From: Paramecium octaurelia
Taxonomy: Eukaryota > Ciliophora > Oligohymenophorea > Peniculida > Parameciidae
Length of the DNA stretch: 64,000 nucleotides
Reading direction: 5' to 3'
Assembly (NCBI GenBank): GCA_905182995.1
Contig: CAJJDP010000017.1
Span: 62,001-126,000, forward strand
In this document: positions 27,010 through 39,414 of the stretch, piece after piece
How positions within the stretch are numbered: the stretch's first letter is position 1
Layout of the letters: each line of letters starts with the position of its first letter
The notes under the pieces: generated by a model
Databases searched by the model: none
Seen by the model: only the letters and a program-made list of their open reading frames with translations
Told to the model about the DNA's origin: nothing
Position numbers and translations under genes: made by a program

Positions 27010-27304
27010 TAATTCTAATCTATGCAATAAAGAGAAATATTTAATATAAAATGAAACACTCTGTTATTAAATCAACTACGAATATTTTAGATACTCCTTT
27101 ATTAAATCAAGGAGTATTAAGAAATTAAAAGGGATCCAATTTTGAATCGATAATTTAAATATTAAAATAAAAAGAAGTTGTTTGTTTATTATTTTGGTTG
27201 AATAAGCATTTGTAATTTTGTTTAAGAATCCAAAGTGACAAATAATTTGTAAAGCCTATTCAGCCTAATGTAAATCGGCAATTATTTAATAATAAATAAT
27301 TGAA

Positions 27305-28327
27305 ATGAATATATATTCTTCCAGCCAATAGGATTAAATTCCATCCCCAGACAACTTGAGTTAAATCAGTTGGAGTAAGGTCCATTAGAGCAGTGAATAG
27401 ATTTTGGAAAGGTATATCAATTTTTAATATGGCATGAAAAGATCAAAAAGAATACACAAAAGACAACCTCAGGATGTTTAGTAGAAATGGTTTTCGATTT
27501 AGAAGATATCGAGTTGCAAGCTAGATATTTCGGAGAAGAACGAAATCAATCTGAGAGATTAGACTATCTACGAATTCGATTATCTAAAATTAGATTAAGA
27601 TTTGCTATCCAAAAAATGTCCCATCATTGTAAATATATCTATGGATGTGTAGATCGAAGATATAAAGTCAAAAATAAAATATCAAATTAAACCAATTTCA
27701 ATTAAATCTGACTTAATAGAAGTATTTATTTGGACTATTTAGAAATTATATTCTTTAAACAACAAATTTATACTGACACCTGAAAAGGTTTACAGCTATT
27801 CAGCACAGACTCAAAAGATTGATGATTTGGCTAAAGAAATAAGTATTTGTATCTAATTCAATAGAGAAATTGTCCACATTTCCTTCCAGTTAATTTTGTA
27901 TTAATATTGTCGAAAAACAATTCTCAATTTCCTAGATGAATTGACAAATAAGCAAATTAAAACAATATTCTTAGATCTGATTTAGGGGTTGATTTCTGCC
28001 CAAGAACACTAATTAGTCCTGAAATAGATCACCTTGGAGTCTATTTTATACATTGAAGAGTCCAAATCATTTAAACTGAATGATTACACTGATGCTACAA
28101 TTGGAAATAATAGATTGAATTTTAAAGACTTAGGATTTTGTCTGGCCTAAATCTTATAATTCAAAGCCAATTCCTCCAATTCTAGGACGCAGCCACAAGT
28201 AATTAATTAAGTAGAATGGTTATAAACGTAAACCGAGGATCCTTTCTCTTCAATAGCCTTGAACTTGATTTTGAACGAAAAACCAATCGAAGAAATCATG
28301 AATTTATTGTAATAGATTGAGTGCTGA
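27305..28327 (+). CDS. Pseudokinase
   Basis: 322 aa with introns 27412-27441 and 27629-27652. The fold of a protein kinase is readable: IQFNREIVHI, LILYQYCRKTILNFL, then LIQGLISAQEHQLVLKQITL where active kinases have HRDIKxEN, and FKLNDYTDAT where they have DFG. The catalytic Asp is Gln, the metal-binding motif is DYT, and no glycine loop or VAIK is visible. It is thus probably catalytically dead. It lies 44 bp before a membrane protein gene on the same strand, with a true kinase after that. Confidence 0.7.
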
Positions 28328-28371
28328 TCTTCAAAAATGCAGAATATCTCATTTTACATAAACCATTAATT

Positions 28372-29983
28372 ATGTTTATAATTACTTAATTTCTATTTGT
28401 TCTTTCTAACGAAATTACCTGGACTAATTATTCCTTTAGCTTCCCATAATTTGTTCCATTGGTGGCTGAAAAGACAGTTTTCTCGAGATCGTTGGAGGAT
28501 TTTGGTTAGATATTGTAATCACTATATTTTAACTTTTGTAGAAACATGTCTATAGAATATGATGGAGACATGGAGGAATCCATCTGTAAATTCGACTATT
28601 AATCTATAACTTTGGACAGACAGCCTGAAAGTCTGATTGCTTTGGTAAGTGACATGCAGCAGATTGACATTGATGCATTGAATACAGAAGAAATCCAGTA
28701 AGGATTTTCACATGAATTGGTGTCATACGCAATTTCTAATAGGAATTTGATCTTACTGGAAAAAAATGGAACAATTCATCATTTGTATTATAATATTGGC
28801 ACAAAGTTTACAAATTATTCAACCCATTAATTATTAATTCTCTAAAATGGAAATGAACATTAATAGATTTTTACCGATACTGAGTGTTATTATTATGTTG
28901 ATCATCAACAATTGATAAGATTCACAATCAAAGACAAAGTTTTGGAATAGTCCAAAATCCAGAATTGGAAGAAGGTGAATGGACATTTCAAAATGTTTAT
29001 CAATAGAGGTTTTGTCTATTTGATAAATGGAAGTAACGGAATGCGTATTTTAGAATTGTAAAATAATTTCATAATATAAGTTAATAAATTTGTGATTGAA
29101 GTATATTAAAATTTTAAATTAGGACTTTCACTAAGATTTGAATTTAGTAGATTATGCCATTGAGGGAGATTGGTTGTATTTGCTAGATTTTGAAAACGGA
29201 GTCTATCGCTTTAACCTCATATCATTGCAATTGGATAAGAAATTCTTTATTGCCCAAAAGGGATGCAGTATAATTTCTGTGAAGCACAATCAAATGATGT
29301 TAATCCAATAATAATAATTGCATTCAGAGGTATATGAAGGCAGAATTGTGGAGAAGGGATGGGTGATGACCAGAATGAAGAATGTAGCTAAGTAAATTAT
29401 AAGAAATATCCAATAATTCAATAATTTTGCTTTGCTCATTAGTAATCCAACAACATTTATTAAAAAAATCTACTAGACAATTTTAGTGATCCCTATCTTT
29501 CTAAAGGGTAATTATTGCAATTGAATTTATGTAGTTCTAATTTGTATTAGATGGAGTTTTTGGGAATGGATAAATTGGATGAAGAGTATGTAGTTGGAAT
29601 CTACAGATACGGTGCAGCAATTTATTATGCATAAGAGAGAACAGCCAAAATTTCATGCTAGGCTAGATTGAGTTAACAAAATAGAGTCACAGTATTTTTT
29701 TATTTAAAATCATTGTCAGATTCATTTGAATAGTACAAATTGTCTCAATAAAAATTAATCTGATGCATTTAATTATTGCCAAAGCAGACTGGATTATATA
29801 TTTGATGTTCATAAGGTCTTGATGTCTCAATAGGAGGAAGATCTTTACTTCTACTTATGTATTCTTGCCTTTTCAATAATTGTGGGACTTTTCTTGGCTA
29901 TATTCTTCGTTTTCCGAAGATATCAATTAAAAAAGGAGAGGATCGATTAGTTAAGAAAAAGCAAGAAGAATTCTTCAAGTTGA
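28372..29983 (+). CDS. Type I membrane glycoprotein, unknown
   Basis: 513 aa after removing introns 29101-29122, 29384-29403 and 29692-29719 (total closes exactly). A signal peptide (MFIITQFLFVLSNEI) starts it. About 440 luminal or extracellular residues follow with several N-glycosylation sites and repeating beta-type segments (VDYAIEGDWLYLLDFENGVY). One transmembrane helix (LCILAFSIIVGLFLAIFFVF) and a short basic Ser-rich tail end it. A beta-propeller ectodomain is possible. No family recognised. Confidence 0.7.
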
Positions 29984-30057
29984 ATAGAATGTCTGGATTA
30001 TTGAATTTATTTTATTTATTTTAGCTTATAGAAAATTTATTATTATTTGATTAAATA

Positions 30058-31786
30058 ATGTAGGGACAAAGTTCGTAAGATTGGAAGACAAAAAAAGTAG
30101 ATAGTTTTGTAGTTGTGAATATGAAATTGGGGAAGGGACAATTCGGAACAGTCTATCGTGGTCATTATAAGGATGATTAAACTAAGCAAGTAGCAATCAA
30201 GACTATCCCCATGCATGTAATCCTCTATTCACTATATCATCTAGGTTGTGCAGAATAGCGAATAATTGTAGTAGCATATTAAACGAGAGATTGCTATTCT
30301 TACAAAAATAGATCATCCCAATATTGTGAAATTGATTCATGTTACAAAGACATCCTCCAATTTGTATATGATTTTAGAATTCTGCAAGGATGGAGACTTG
30401 GCCGAATACCTAAACAAGAAACAAGACAAGCGATTGTCCGAATTGGAGGCTGTCATCTTCTTTAAACATGTGATAAAAGGATTCTAAATCCTGCACCAAG
30501 AAAAAGTAATCCATAGAGACATCAAACCTTCAAACATCCTTTTGAATGATGGGGTAGCCAAGATTGCAGATTTTGGATTCGCACGAATTATTGAATCAGA
30601 AATTGATAAAATGAACCTCAGTCGAGTTGGCTCTCCCATCTACATGGCTCCTTAAATCCTGGAAGGAACCTATTTCACTTCTAAATGTGACATATGGTCT
30701 ATAGGAGTTATGTTTTATGAATTGCTTTATGGAGTGACTCCTTGGATCGCCAATGGACAATGTGAATTATTAGAAAAAATTACAACCTAACCTCTTTAAT
30801 TTCCAGAGATTCCTGTTAGAAGTTAAAAAGTCAAGAATTTATTAAAACGTATGTTGACTGTAAGTGAGGCTGATCGCATCAATTGGGAAGACCTATTTAC
30901 AAACGAAATCATTGTCATTGATGAAAATCAAATACATTACAATATGCAATAGATGGAGAAAGAAAAGGATCGTCTAATGAGATCAATAAGTCTTAATAAA
31001 ATTTATATTAATCAAAACCTGATTCTTGGATATATGAAGGATGTAAACAAAATTGAAGAAGAGCAATTTGATGCCAAGTAAGCCATTCAATAAGCAACCT
31101 ACACCGACATCTTTTAGCAATATAATGCCGAGTCTGAAGAAGCTAAAACCATCTAAAAATTAAACACCATTTGCAAATATGAAAGAAACTTGGCATTCTT
31201 TTACAGTTTCCTTATCCAAGGCTTGTTTTCTATGTTGTAACAAAAGGTTATGCCCATATCCATAGAGTTATGTTTCTAGCTTATTTTTTGTATCTCCAAA
31301 AATCAACTTATCAAAATGGAGGAACTCTATCGAGAAATAAGCAAGTCTCGAAATCCCGAGTATGAAATCTACATGAGATCTTAAGAATTTAAATAGATGT
31401 GCAAACATCTCTCTATGGATATTGATCAAGCCATGAAATTTTTTGTTGAAATTTTAAGGAAATGTTTGAGTCTACAAAATTAAGCCAAACAAATAGTCCT
31501 CAACGAACAAACTAAAGAATTCTATTAATAATATTTAAGCATCTTAGATAACAATTTGACCTTGACTGATCTATTTTAATAAGTGTATTATGGCACAGTT
31601 AAATTGGTCTTGGAAAAGTTGACTTCTGAAACAGTAGAATTAATGAAATTAAAGTTCTATTTACACATTTGTTTGAATCCAAAAATGATTTTTACAGATT
31701 ACAATTATGATTTTAGTAAGTTTTATGAGGAAATTCAATATGCAACAGTTGACGATTGGAAAAAAGCCCTTAAAAAGTTCAATTGA
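30058..31786 (+). CDS. ULK/ATG1-like serine/threonine kinase
   Basis: 566 aa with one 28-nt intron (30216-30243). The kinase domain is complete: [65 protein letters not shown]. The activation loop and APE-equivalent APQ resemble ULK/ATG1 kinases. A C-terminal region of about 270 residues is all-helical, as in ULKs, but not clearly homologous. Ciliates have many ULK-like kinases, so a role in autophagy is only a guess. Confidence 0.85.
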
Positions 31787-32928
31787 AATGATCCAAATAT
31801 ATAATAAATATTATATTTTCAAATAGTATTATTAATTTAATTTTCTTATTAAATTATCCCAACATAAATTATCTCTTCTCCTTTAACCTTTTCATTTAAA
31901 TAATCTCTCCTCTTAAATATGGAAAAATAAATAAACAGGAATCCAATAGTAATTATGTTTTGGACTTTTTCTCTGCATATAAATTATAAGATTGCACTTT
32001 TAGTTCTTAAATGTTCTTAATACAATGATAAAATGTTACAAAATCAATTTAGAATATATTAAACAAAAATATAATTGACCTAAATTGGTTCATGTTATTT
32101 GTCAGGAATAGCATTTAATAAATACAAATTATAAGTTGGATACCTTTCATGATATCTTTTTGCTATTGAAATTCCGAAATAAAGCCAACTTAAGTCTGTT
32201 TTCGCCACTGGGATCAAAACATGGATTTTAATTTGAGAGAGGATTCTTTTGATTGATTTACACTTCTATTTGAAAGTATACCTTTTAAATTATATTTCCC
32301 TAGTTTAGTTTACTAATTGATCAATAAATTTTGTAGAAAACCAGAAGATACTTGAATTACTTAACATTATTGAAAAACTAATTTTGATTAATCTTATTTG
32401 TCAGATGTTATTTTTATCATTTAGTGATTATATAAAATCAGTATTATTGTAATAATTCTACTTGAACTTTCAGTTTTCATCTACATCCAATTATTGAAAT
32501 TCTTCTAAAGAAATTGGAATTTATAAGATATTTTGAAAATTCAAGCAAATAGAAATTTTGATATAAATTGACAATCAAATTTTTACGAGGTTATGAATAT
32601 CAATTATATTCATACTACCCTAATTAAAAAAGGGTTTCTGTTAAAAATTTAATAAAAAGAATGCGAGTTACAAAACTTTATATCATAATCAGCCATCAGA
32701 TTGAACTTTAATATACATTGTCTCATTTACATTAGTAACAATGATTTAGTAGTTGGTAAAAATAGAGAGTAGGATTATACTAGAATAAATAGAGCATCAA
32801 TATTAAATTACCATTTTAGTGATTCATTAATTAAATATGGTGATTCATGAATATAATTAATTGAATTTGAATTGCATATTTAAAAATTAAATTTAAAAAA
32901 TCAAATTATTAATATTAAATTGAATTAA
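31787..32928. other. AT-rich intergenic stretch
   Basis: Over 1.1 kb with no gene I can support. One coding-like minus-strand patch around 32110-32230 (peptide SWLYFGISIAKRYHERYPTY) lacks a start and connected exons and may be a gene relic. Confidence 0.45.
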
Positions 32929-33835
32929 ATGGATTGTTGTGTTAAATAAAATCCTAAAGAAAATCAATTTTGTGATTAATAGAATAGTTAATTAAAAAGT
33001 AAAATGTTAAATAACAATAGAGTCAGAAAATGAACTAGCTGAAGAATAAATCATAAATAATGTCAAACTAAGATATGGAGAAATTTGCGAGCAAAAGCAA
33101 CAAGTAAATTTAGGGTGCTGCAGTACTTCAGGCTGTGGAACTATAGATTATGCTTTATTCGCTGAAAAATATTAAAACCTTTAAGGATACATTCCAGAAG
33201 CTGATTTAGGATTAGGATGTGGGATTCCAACTGAATTCGCAGAGCTTAAAAAAGGAGATGTGGTCCTTGATTTAGGTTCAGGAGCTGGAAATGATTGTTT
33301 CATAGCAAAAGCATAGGTTGGGGAAGGTGGAAGAGTCATTGGTGTTGATATGACACCTAGTATGATACGAAAAGCTTAATTGAATTCAGATAAATACAAT
33401 ATTAGAAATGTTGAATTTAGATAGGGTGATATTACAGATATACCTGTTTTGGATAATTATGTTGATGTTGTCATTAGTAATTGTGTAATCAATTTGGTGC
33501 CTGATAAAAGAAAAGTATTTTCAGAAATCCATAGAGTCTTGAAATAGAATGGTCACTTCTCTATTAGTGATGTTCTTTCTACTGGCGATTTGCCTTTAGC
33601 GATTAGAAAAGCTTAGGAATTGCATATAGGTGGAGTTTCAGGAGCCCTTAGAAAAGACATTTATTTAAAAACACTCGAAGACTTAGGATTTATTGATATC
33701 TAAATTAAAAAAGAAAAAGTAATTGATTTCCCTGATGAACTGATGTTAAAGTATGTTTCTTAGGAAGAGTTAAACGAATTCTAAAATAGTGGAACCAAAA
33801 TTTTAAGTGCAACCATATTTGCAAGAAAAAAATGA
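32929..33835 (+). CDS. ArsM/AS3MT-like SAM-dependent methyltransferase
   Basis: 294 aa with one 22-nt intron (32999-33020). Near the N-terminus is GCCSTSGCG, then [34 protein letters not shown] (SAM motif I), GVDMTPSMI, and [15 protein letters not shown]. These are the family wording of arsenite methyltransferases. Substrate-binding Cys pairs are partly present, but the C-terminal Cys pair typical of ArsM is not seen, so another methyl acceptor is possible. Confidence 0.82.
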
Positions 33836-35194
33836 TTAATATAGTAAAAATTATACATTAATGATTTATGATATCTCTGGGTAGAAAAAATTATAGTATT
33901 ATAAATAAATAATTTTAATTAAGAATTATAGTATTTTTTATGAATAATATTATTTGTGAGTGCCATAATATTAAAATTTAAACTTAATAGTAATAGTGTA
34001 AGATCATAGTAGAGGTAAGATATATTTTTTTTCTTTTTGTCTATTCCTAGTCATTACATTAAGTAACATTATGCTATTATTTTTATCAAATTATTTTATG
34101 AAATCAGATGTAACAGATGCATTAAAATTATTATCTATAATTGATTAAACTAATTATTCATTACCTGATCACAAATATTTAAGCTATAAAAGAAAATTTA
34201 CAAAAAAAATTACCAGAATATTAACAGGTCTTTCAAAAATATAAATAAACATTAAAATCTAAATTGCAAAAATAGAAAGAATAAATTTTTAAAATAAGTT
34301 TTATTTCAACCGATTGAACAAGAAACAGTTAAAAAAGACTAATTCTGATATCAAATTAATAAGATGTCTAAGTGCACTGTTATTTTTCATAAAATACAAA
34401 ACAACTTCTGCTTTGTTCTTTTATTCATAGAATGTGTTTCAGACCTTATTAGAGTATATTTAATTCTATTCTTGTTCTTTCTTTCAATGGATTGACTTTT
34501 ATTCATTGTTTAAAATAAAAATAAAGTATGTATTCAATGTTTTTTGTAAAATGTGGCTCTTAGACAGTGATTAAATTGCATGAATTGTCATCTAAATTAT
34601 TCATATGCATCTTAAATCGAAAAAATAACACAACATCATTAGAATTTAGATTTTTATATTTTAGGAATTTAGAATTATTATTTTAGAATAAGGCATAAAA
34701 ACTAGTTAAAAGTTATAGCATCTATTTATTTTTCAGCGTCTAATTTTCTAAATTCAAACTCCTCTCATTTCTACTCTAATTCTGCATTTATTCTTATCAA
34801 ATTGGACATTTCTTTTCTGGTCATTTACTCATTAAATTTTCATCTTTCTACACGAGTACTTAGGGATTGAAGTTTGTTGATGAGTGATGGTTTTTATGTA
34901 TGAATATAATAGCTTACGTTATAATTTTATTTGGTCTATTAATAGATATGAAGTCTCTAAGGCTTGGATTTTTACTAAGATTTCACGAATTCGCGAATTA
35001 CAGGTTGTTTAGGAAGGTAGACTAGTGATTATAAAGTGATAAGGAGCGTAGAAGTGGAATAAATTCTTTATAAATTATGTGGAATAATTTATAGATAGTA
35101 CGATTTAACTTGATTAAAATGAATTATCAGAATTTACATTATTTATAGTATAAAGCCTTTTAGGAATTTCATTTCTTCATAAAAAATATAAATA
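33836..35194. other. AT-rich intergenic stretch
   Basis: About 1.35 kb before the ABC transporter. Apart from the open frame at 34071 I see nothing supportable. Confidence 0.5.
34071..34583 (+). CDS. Possible hypothetical gene, 170 aa
   Basis: ATG-to-TGA frame of 171 codons in ciliate code without introns. Composition is Lys/Ile/Phe/Leu-rich with some helical character (LTGLSKIQINIKIQIAKIER). Such length without TGA is moderately unlikely by chance in AT-rich DNA. There is no family match that I recognise and the codon mix is close to background. Confidence 0.3.
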
Positions 35195-38100
35195 ATGAAA
35201 ACAGAAAACTAATCAGAAAATTAGGTCTTGACAAATGGAAATGGATCCAATACACAGCCTAAGGAAGAACCAATGGTTCCATATTTTGAGCTACTCAGGT
35301 ATGCGAGTCCAAAGGACAAACTATTAATGATCATCGGTGGGATTGCAGCTTTTCTCAATGGAGCTTCATTTCCAAGTTTTTCCATCATTTTTGGAGACAT
35401 GACGGATTCTTTTTCGTAAACGGACGACGAAATGGTTCGATAAGCAGGAAGAAATGCAATGTAATTATTATAAAAATAAGTATAGTTATTTCATTATTGT
35501 TGCTGCTGGGACAATGCTCATGTCATTCATAATGTTTGCAACATGGATGATAACTGGTGAAAATCAAAGTATAGAATTTAGAAAAAGATATTTTGCTGCA
35601 ATTTTAAAATAAGAGATTGGCTGGTTTGATACCATTAATCCAAATGAATTGAATAGCAAAGTGGCAAATGAGACCTTTGCAGTATAGGGAGCCATCGGAG
35701 AGAAAGTTCCCACATTTATTATGACGTTTTCTATGTCATTCTTTGGCTTTTTAATTGGTTACATTTAGTAAAATTATATAATAATATTTTTAGTGGTTGG
35801 TAATTAGCCTTAGTTGTAACAGCCACTCTACCAGCAATTTCGATAGCCACAGCCATATTTGCAATAATTATCTAAACATCAGAGAATGCAACCCAAAAGT
35901 CTTATTCAGATGCTGGAGCATTGGCAGAATAAGCAATCAATGCAATTAAGACAGTGAAGATGTTGGATGGTGAGGACTTCGAAGTTGAGAAATACAAAAA
36001 GCATCTACTTAAAGCTACTTCAACCACAATTAGCTATCAATTTGGTGTAGGCTTAGCTTTTGGATTTTTATGGGCAGCCATGCTTTGGGCCTATGCACTT
36101 GGTTTCTGGTACGGAGCTAAATTAATATCTGACTAAGTATTCTAAAATAATAATATCAATAGACTCTTAATCACAATATGGGAGAAGTGTATACAGTAGG
36201 AGATGTGATGATTATCTTTTTTGCCATTTTGACTGGTGGATTCTCATTAGGATAGGCAGGACCTTGTGTATAGAATTTTGCTAAGGGAAGATAGGCAGCA
36301 GTCAAAATGTTCGCTGTCTTAGATAGAAATCCAAGGATTGTCAACCCTATTAATCCAAAAAAGTTAACATCTTTCAATGGAACAATTTTATTGAAAAATA
36401 TTTAATTTTGTTATCCAAATAGGCCAGACTAAAAAATATTGAAAGGATTGAACTTAAATATCCCAGCCGGGAAGAAAGTAGCCTTGGTAGGAGAGAGTGG
36501 TTGTGGTAAATCCACTGTGATGTAATTGATTGAAAGATTCTATGATTGTGAAGAAGGAGAGGTATTATTTGGTGGAGCTGATGGAATCAATGTGAAGGAC
36601 TTGGATCTGGTTGATTTGAGGAGTAGAATTGGTCTTGTCGGATAGGAACCAGTGTTATTTGCCACTAGTATCAAAGAGAATTTGTTGTATGGTAAAACTG
36701 ATGCAACTGAATCTGAGATGATTGATGCATTAAAGAAAGCTAATGCTTGGGACTTTGTATCAAAAATGGATAAGGGATTGGAGACGTATGTCGGAATTGG
36801 AGGAGGTCAATTGAGTGGTGGATAGAAGTAGAGAATTGCTATTGCCAGAGCCATCTTGAAGAAACCATAGATATTGTTACTTGATGAAGCTACGAGTGCT
36901 TTGGACAGAACCAATGAAAGATTGATCTAAGAAACTTTGGATGAAGTGTCGAAGGGGATTACTACCATCGTCATTGCTCACAGATTAAGCACAATCTAAA
37001 ATGCTGACTTAATCTATGTGGTGGATAAAGGTGTGGTGGTTGAGATGGGATCTCATTAAGAGTTAATGAATTTACATGGAAAATACGAGATTTTGGCTAA
37101 GAATTAAATCCAGGCTCAGAAACAAGAAGATGAATCCAGTTCTTCAATTTCTAGTCCTTCAGAAAAGAATATTTAAGATTAAAGAGTTAGTTCTTAAAGA
37201 TCAGTCCAATTAAAGATGAATATGATTGATCAACAAAATATAGTTATCGCAGTTTAATAGGAGATAGGTAGATTTTAGGATTTGGGAGTGCCTGAATTAG
37301 TAAAGAAGGTATCTGGACAAGGTCATCATCATCATCATCACCACCATCATAATCATAAGAAAATTGATACTGACATAGAAGCCTAACCATTGCCTAAGAC
37401 TGAAGAAGTAAATAAAAAGAAAGAAGTAGATGCACAAATGGGTAGATTGTTCACTTACAATTCTGAAGAAAAGGCACAATTCTTTATTGGTATCATTGCA
37501 GCCTTAGCAAATGGTTGCACATTCCCAGTTTTCTCTTTATTCTTAGCTGAAATGATCACTGTTTTAGTAGAATCTAATCCATCATTTGCTGATTAAAAAT
37601 GCTCAATGACTTACGATGATCCAACACCAGAAATGTGCTAACTCTTTAAAGATGACTTAAAGGATGAAGTAAGAACCAAAGCTGATAGACTTGCCCTTTG
37701 GTTCTTCTTAATTGGAGTTGCTGCTTAAATATTGTGGACATTCCAAATGTACTTCTTGGCCTATGTGGGAGAGAAACTCACCTGCAAATTAAGATTAGAT
37801 ACTTACAGAAAATTATTAAGAATGCCCATCGCTTATTTTGATATCCCAAAAAATAATGCAGGTACTTTGACAAGCAGATTGTCAGTCGATTGTAAATTGA
37901 TTAATGGACTCACTTCATCGATTTTAGGTATCAATATAGCTAATGTTGGTGCCTTGATTTGTGGAATCGTTATCTCTTTTATTGCCAGTTGGTAAATGAC
38001 ATTGATTATGCTTGGATTGGCTCCAATGTCATATATTGGAGGGATATTGCAAACTCAATTTTTGTAAGGGTTCTCAGATCTCACTGATGAAGCATATAAA

Positions 38101-39328
38101 GATTCTGGTAATTTGATTATGGAGGCTGTCACCAATGTCAGAACTGTTGTATCTTTTGGAAATGAACAAATTATTCTTGGAATTTATTCAAAAAAGGTCT
38201 AACTTCCATTAATGAAGGCAAAACAAAGAGGAGTTTATGCTGGTTTGGCTTTTGGATTTTCCTAAATGCAAATGTTCATCATAAATGCAATTGTGTTTTA
38301 TGTTGGAGCCATACTTTGCAGAGATGGAGTCCTCACAATTGAAGATATGTTCAAATCCATTCTTGCCATCACTTTCGCTACCATGAGTGCAGGAAATAAT
38401 GCTGCCTTTGCAGGAGATATCGGAGCAGCAAAGAATGCAAGCAAGAATATTTTTGAAATTCTTGATAGTGAAGATGAATTCTAGAGAGAAGAAAGATTAA
38501 AAAAGTAGAGACTCACTACACCAGTTTAAGGAGACATTCATTTTAACAATCTCACATTCAAATATTTTGGAAGAGAAAAGAATGTTTTCGAGAATTTGAG
38601 TCTGACTGTTAAACAAGGGTAGAAAGTAGCATTTGTTGGTCCTTCTGGTTGTGGCAAGTCCACTTTGATGTAAATGTTGATGAGATTTTATGAACCTGAT
38701 CAAGGTGTTATCACCATCAACGGCATCGACATAACAGATTATGATATCAGATATATTAGGAGACAATTTGGAATTGTTTCACAAGAACCAGTGTTATTCA
38801 ATGGTACCATAAAAGAAAACATCCAATATAATCTACAAGCAATTACTATGGAGTAAATAGAAAATGCATCCAAGAAAGCCAATGCTTATGATTTCATTAC
38901 TAAAAACTAATTTGAAGAAACCTAAGTGGAACAAAAAGGAAATGAATTACAGAGAGGAACAGGATTCGACAGATAAGTAGGACCAAAAGGAGCCCAAATT
39001 TCAGGTGGTCAAAAACAAAGAATTGCCATTGCCAGAGCCATCCTCAGAGATTCAAATCTCTTACTACTTGATGAAGCCACAAGTGCTCTAGATGCTGCAA
39101 GCGAATAATTAGTGCAAGACAGTTTAAATAAACTGATGGAAGGAAAGACCACTGTTGCCATTGCTCATAGAATCTCAACAATCAAGGTATTTCATTAATA
39201 ATATCCATTAGGACTCTGATGTCATCTATGTCTTCGAAGACGGTAAAATCGTTGAAGAAGGTAATTACTAAAAATTGGTTGGTCTTAAAGGTGCATTCTA
39301 TAGACTTGAATAAGGAATTGCTAAATGA
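35195..39328 (+). CDS. ABCB-type full ABC transporter (P-glycoprotein/MDR-like)
   Basis: 1,343 aa after removing introns 35461-35485, 35768-35793, 36137-36162 and 39187-39211. Two halves, each with a six-helix membrane domain and an ATPase domain. Walker A is GESGCGKST in half 1 (about residue 404) and GPSGCGKST in half 2; signatures are [15 protein letters not shown] and [15 protein letters not shown]; both Walker B end [11 protein letters not shown]. The linker carries nine consecutive His (37324-37350). Proteins like this export lipids, peptides or drugs. Full length is slightly above animal MDR1. Confidence 0.93.
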
Positions 39329-39414
39329 TTTTGTGTTATATATATTGCTTTTAATTTTTAAATTTAATTATAAAATTGATTTCTTTAACTAGAATACAAA
39401 AAAGTAATTAAATT

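Noticed and set aside
27843-27864. Third intron in the pseudokinase
   Set aside because: Removing it breaks the frame; the unspliced reading continues smoothly.
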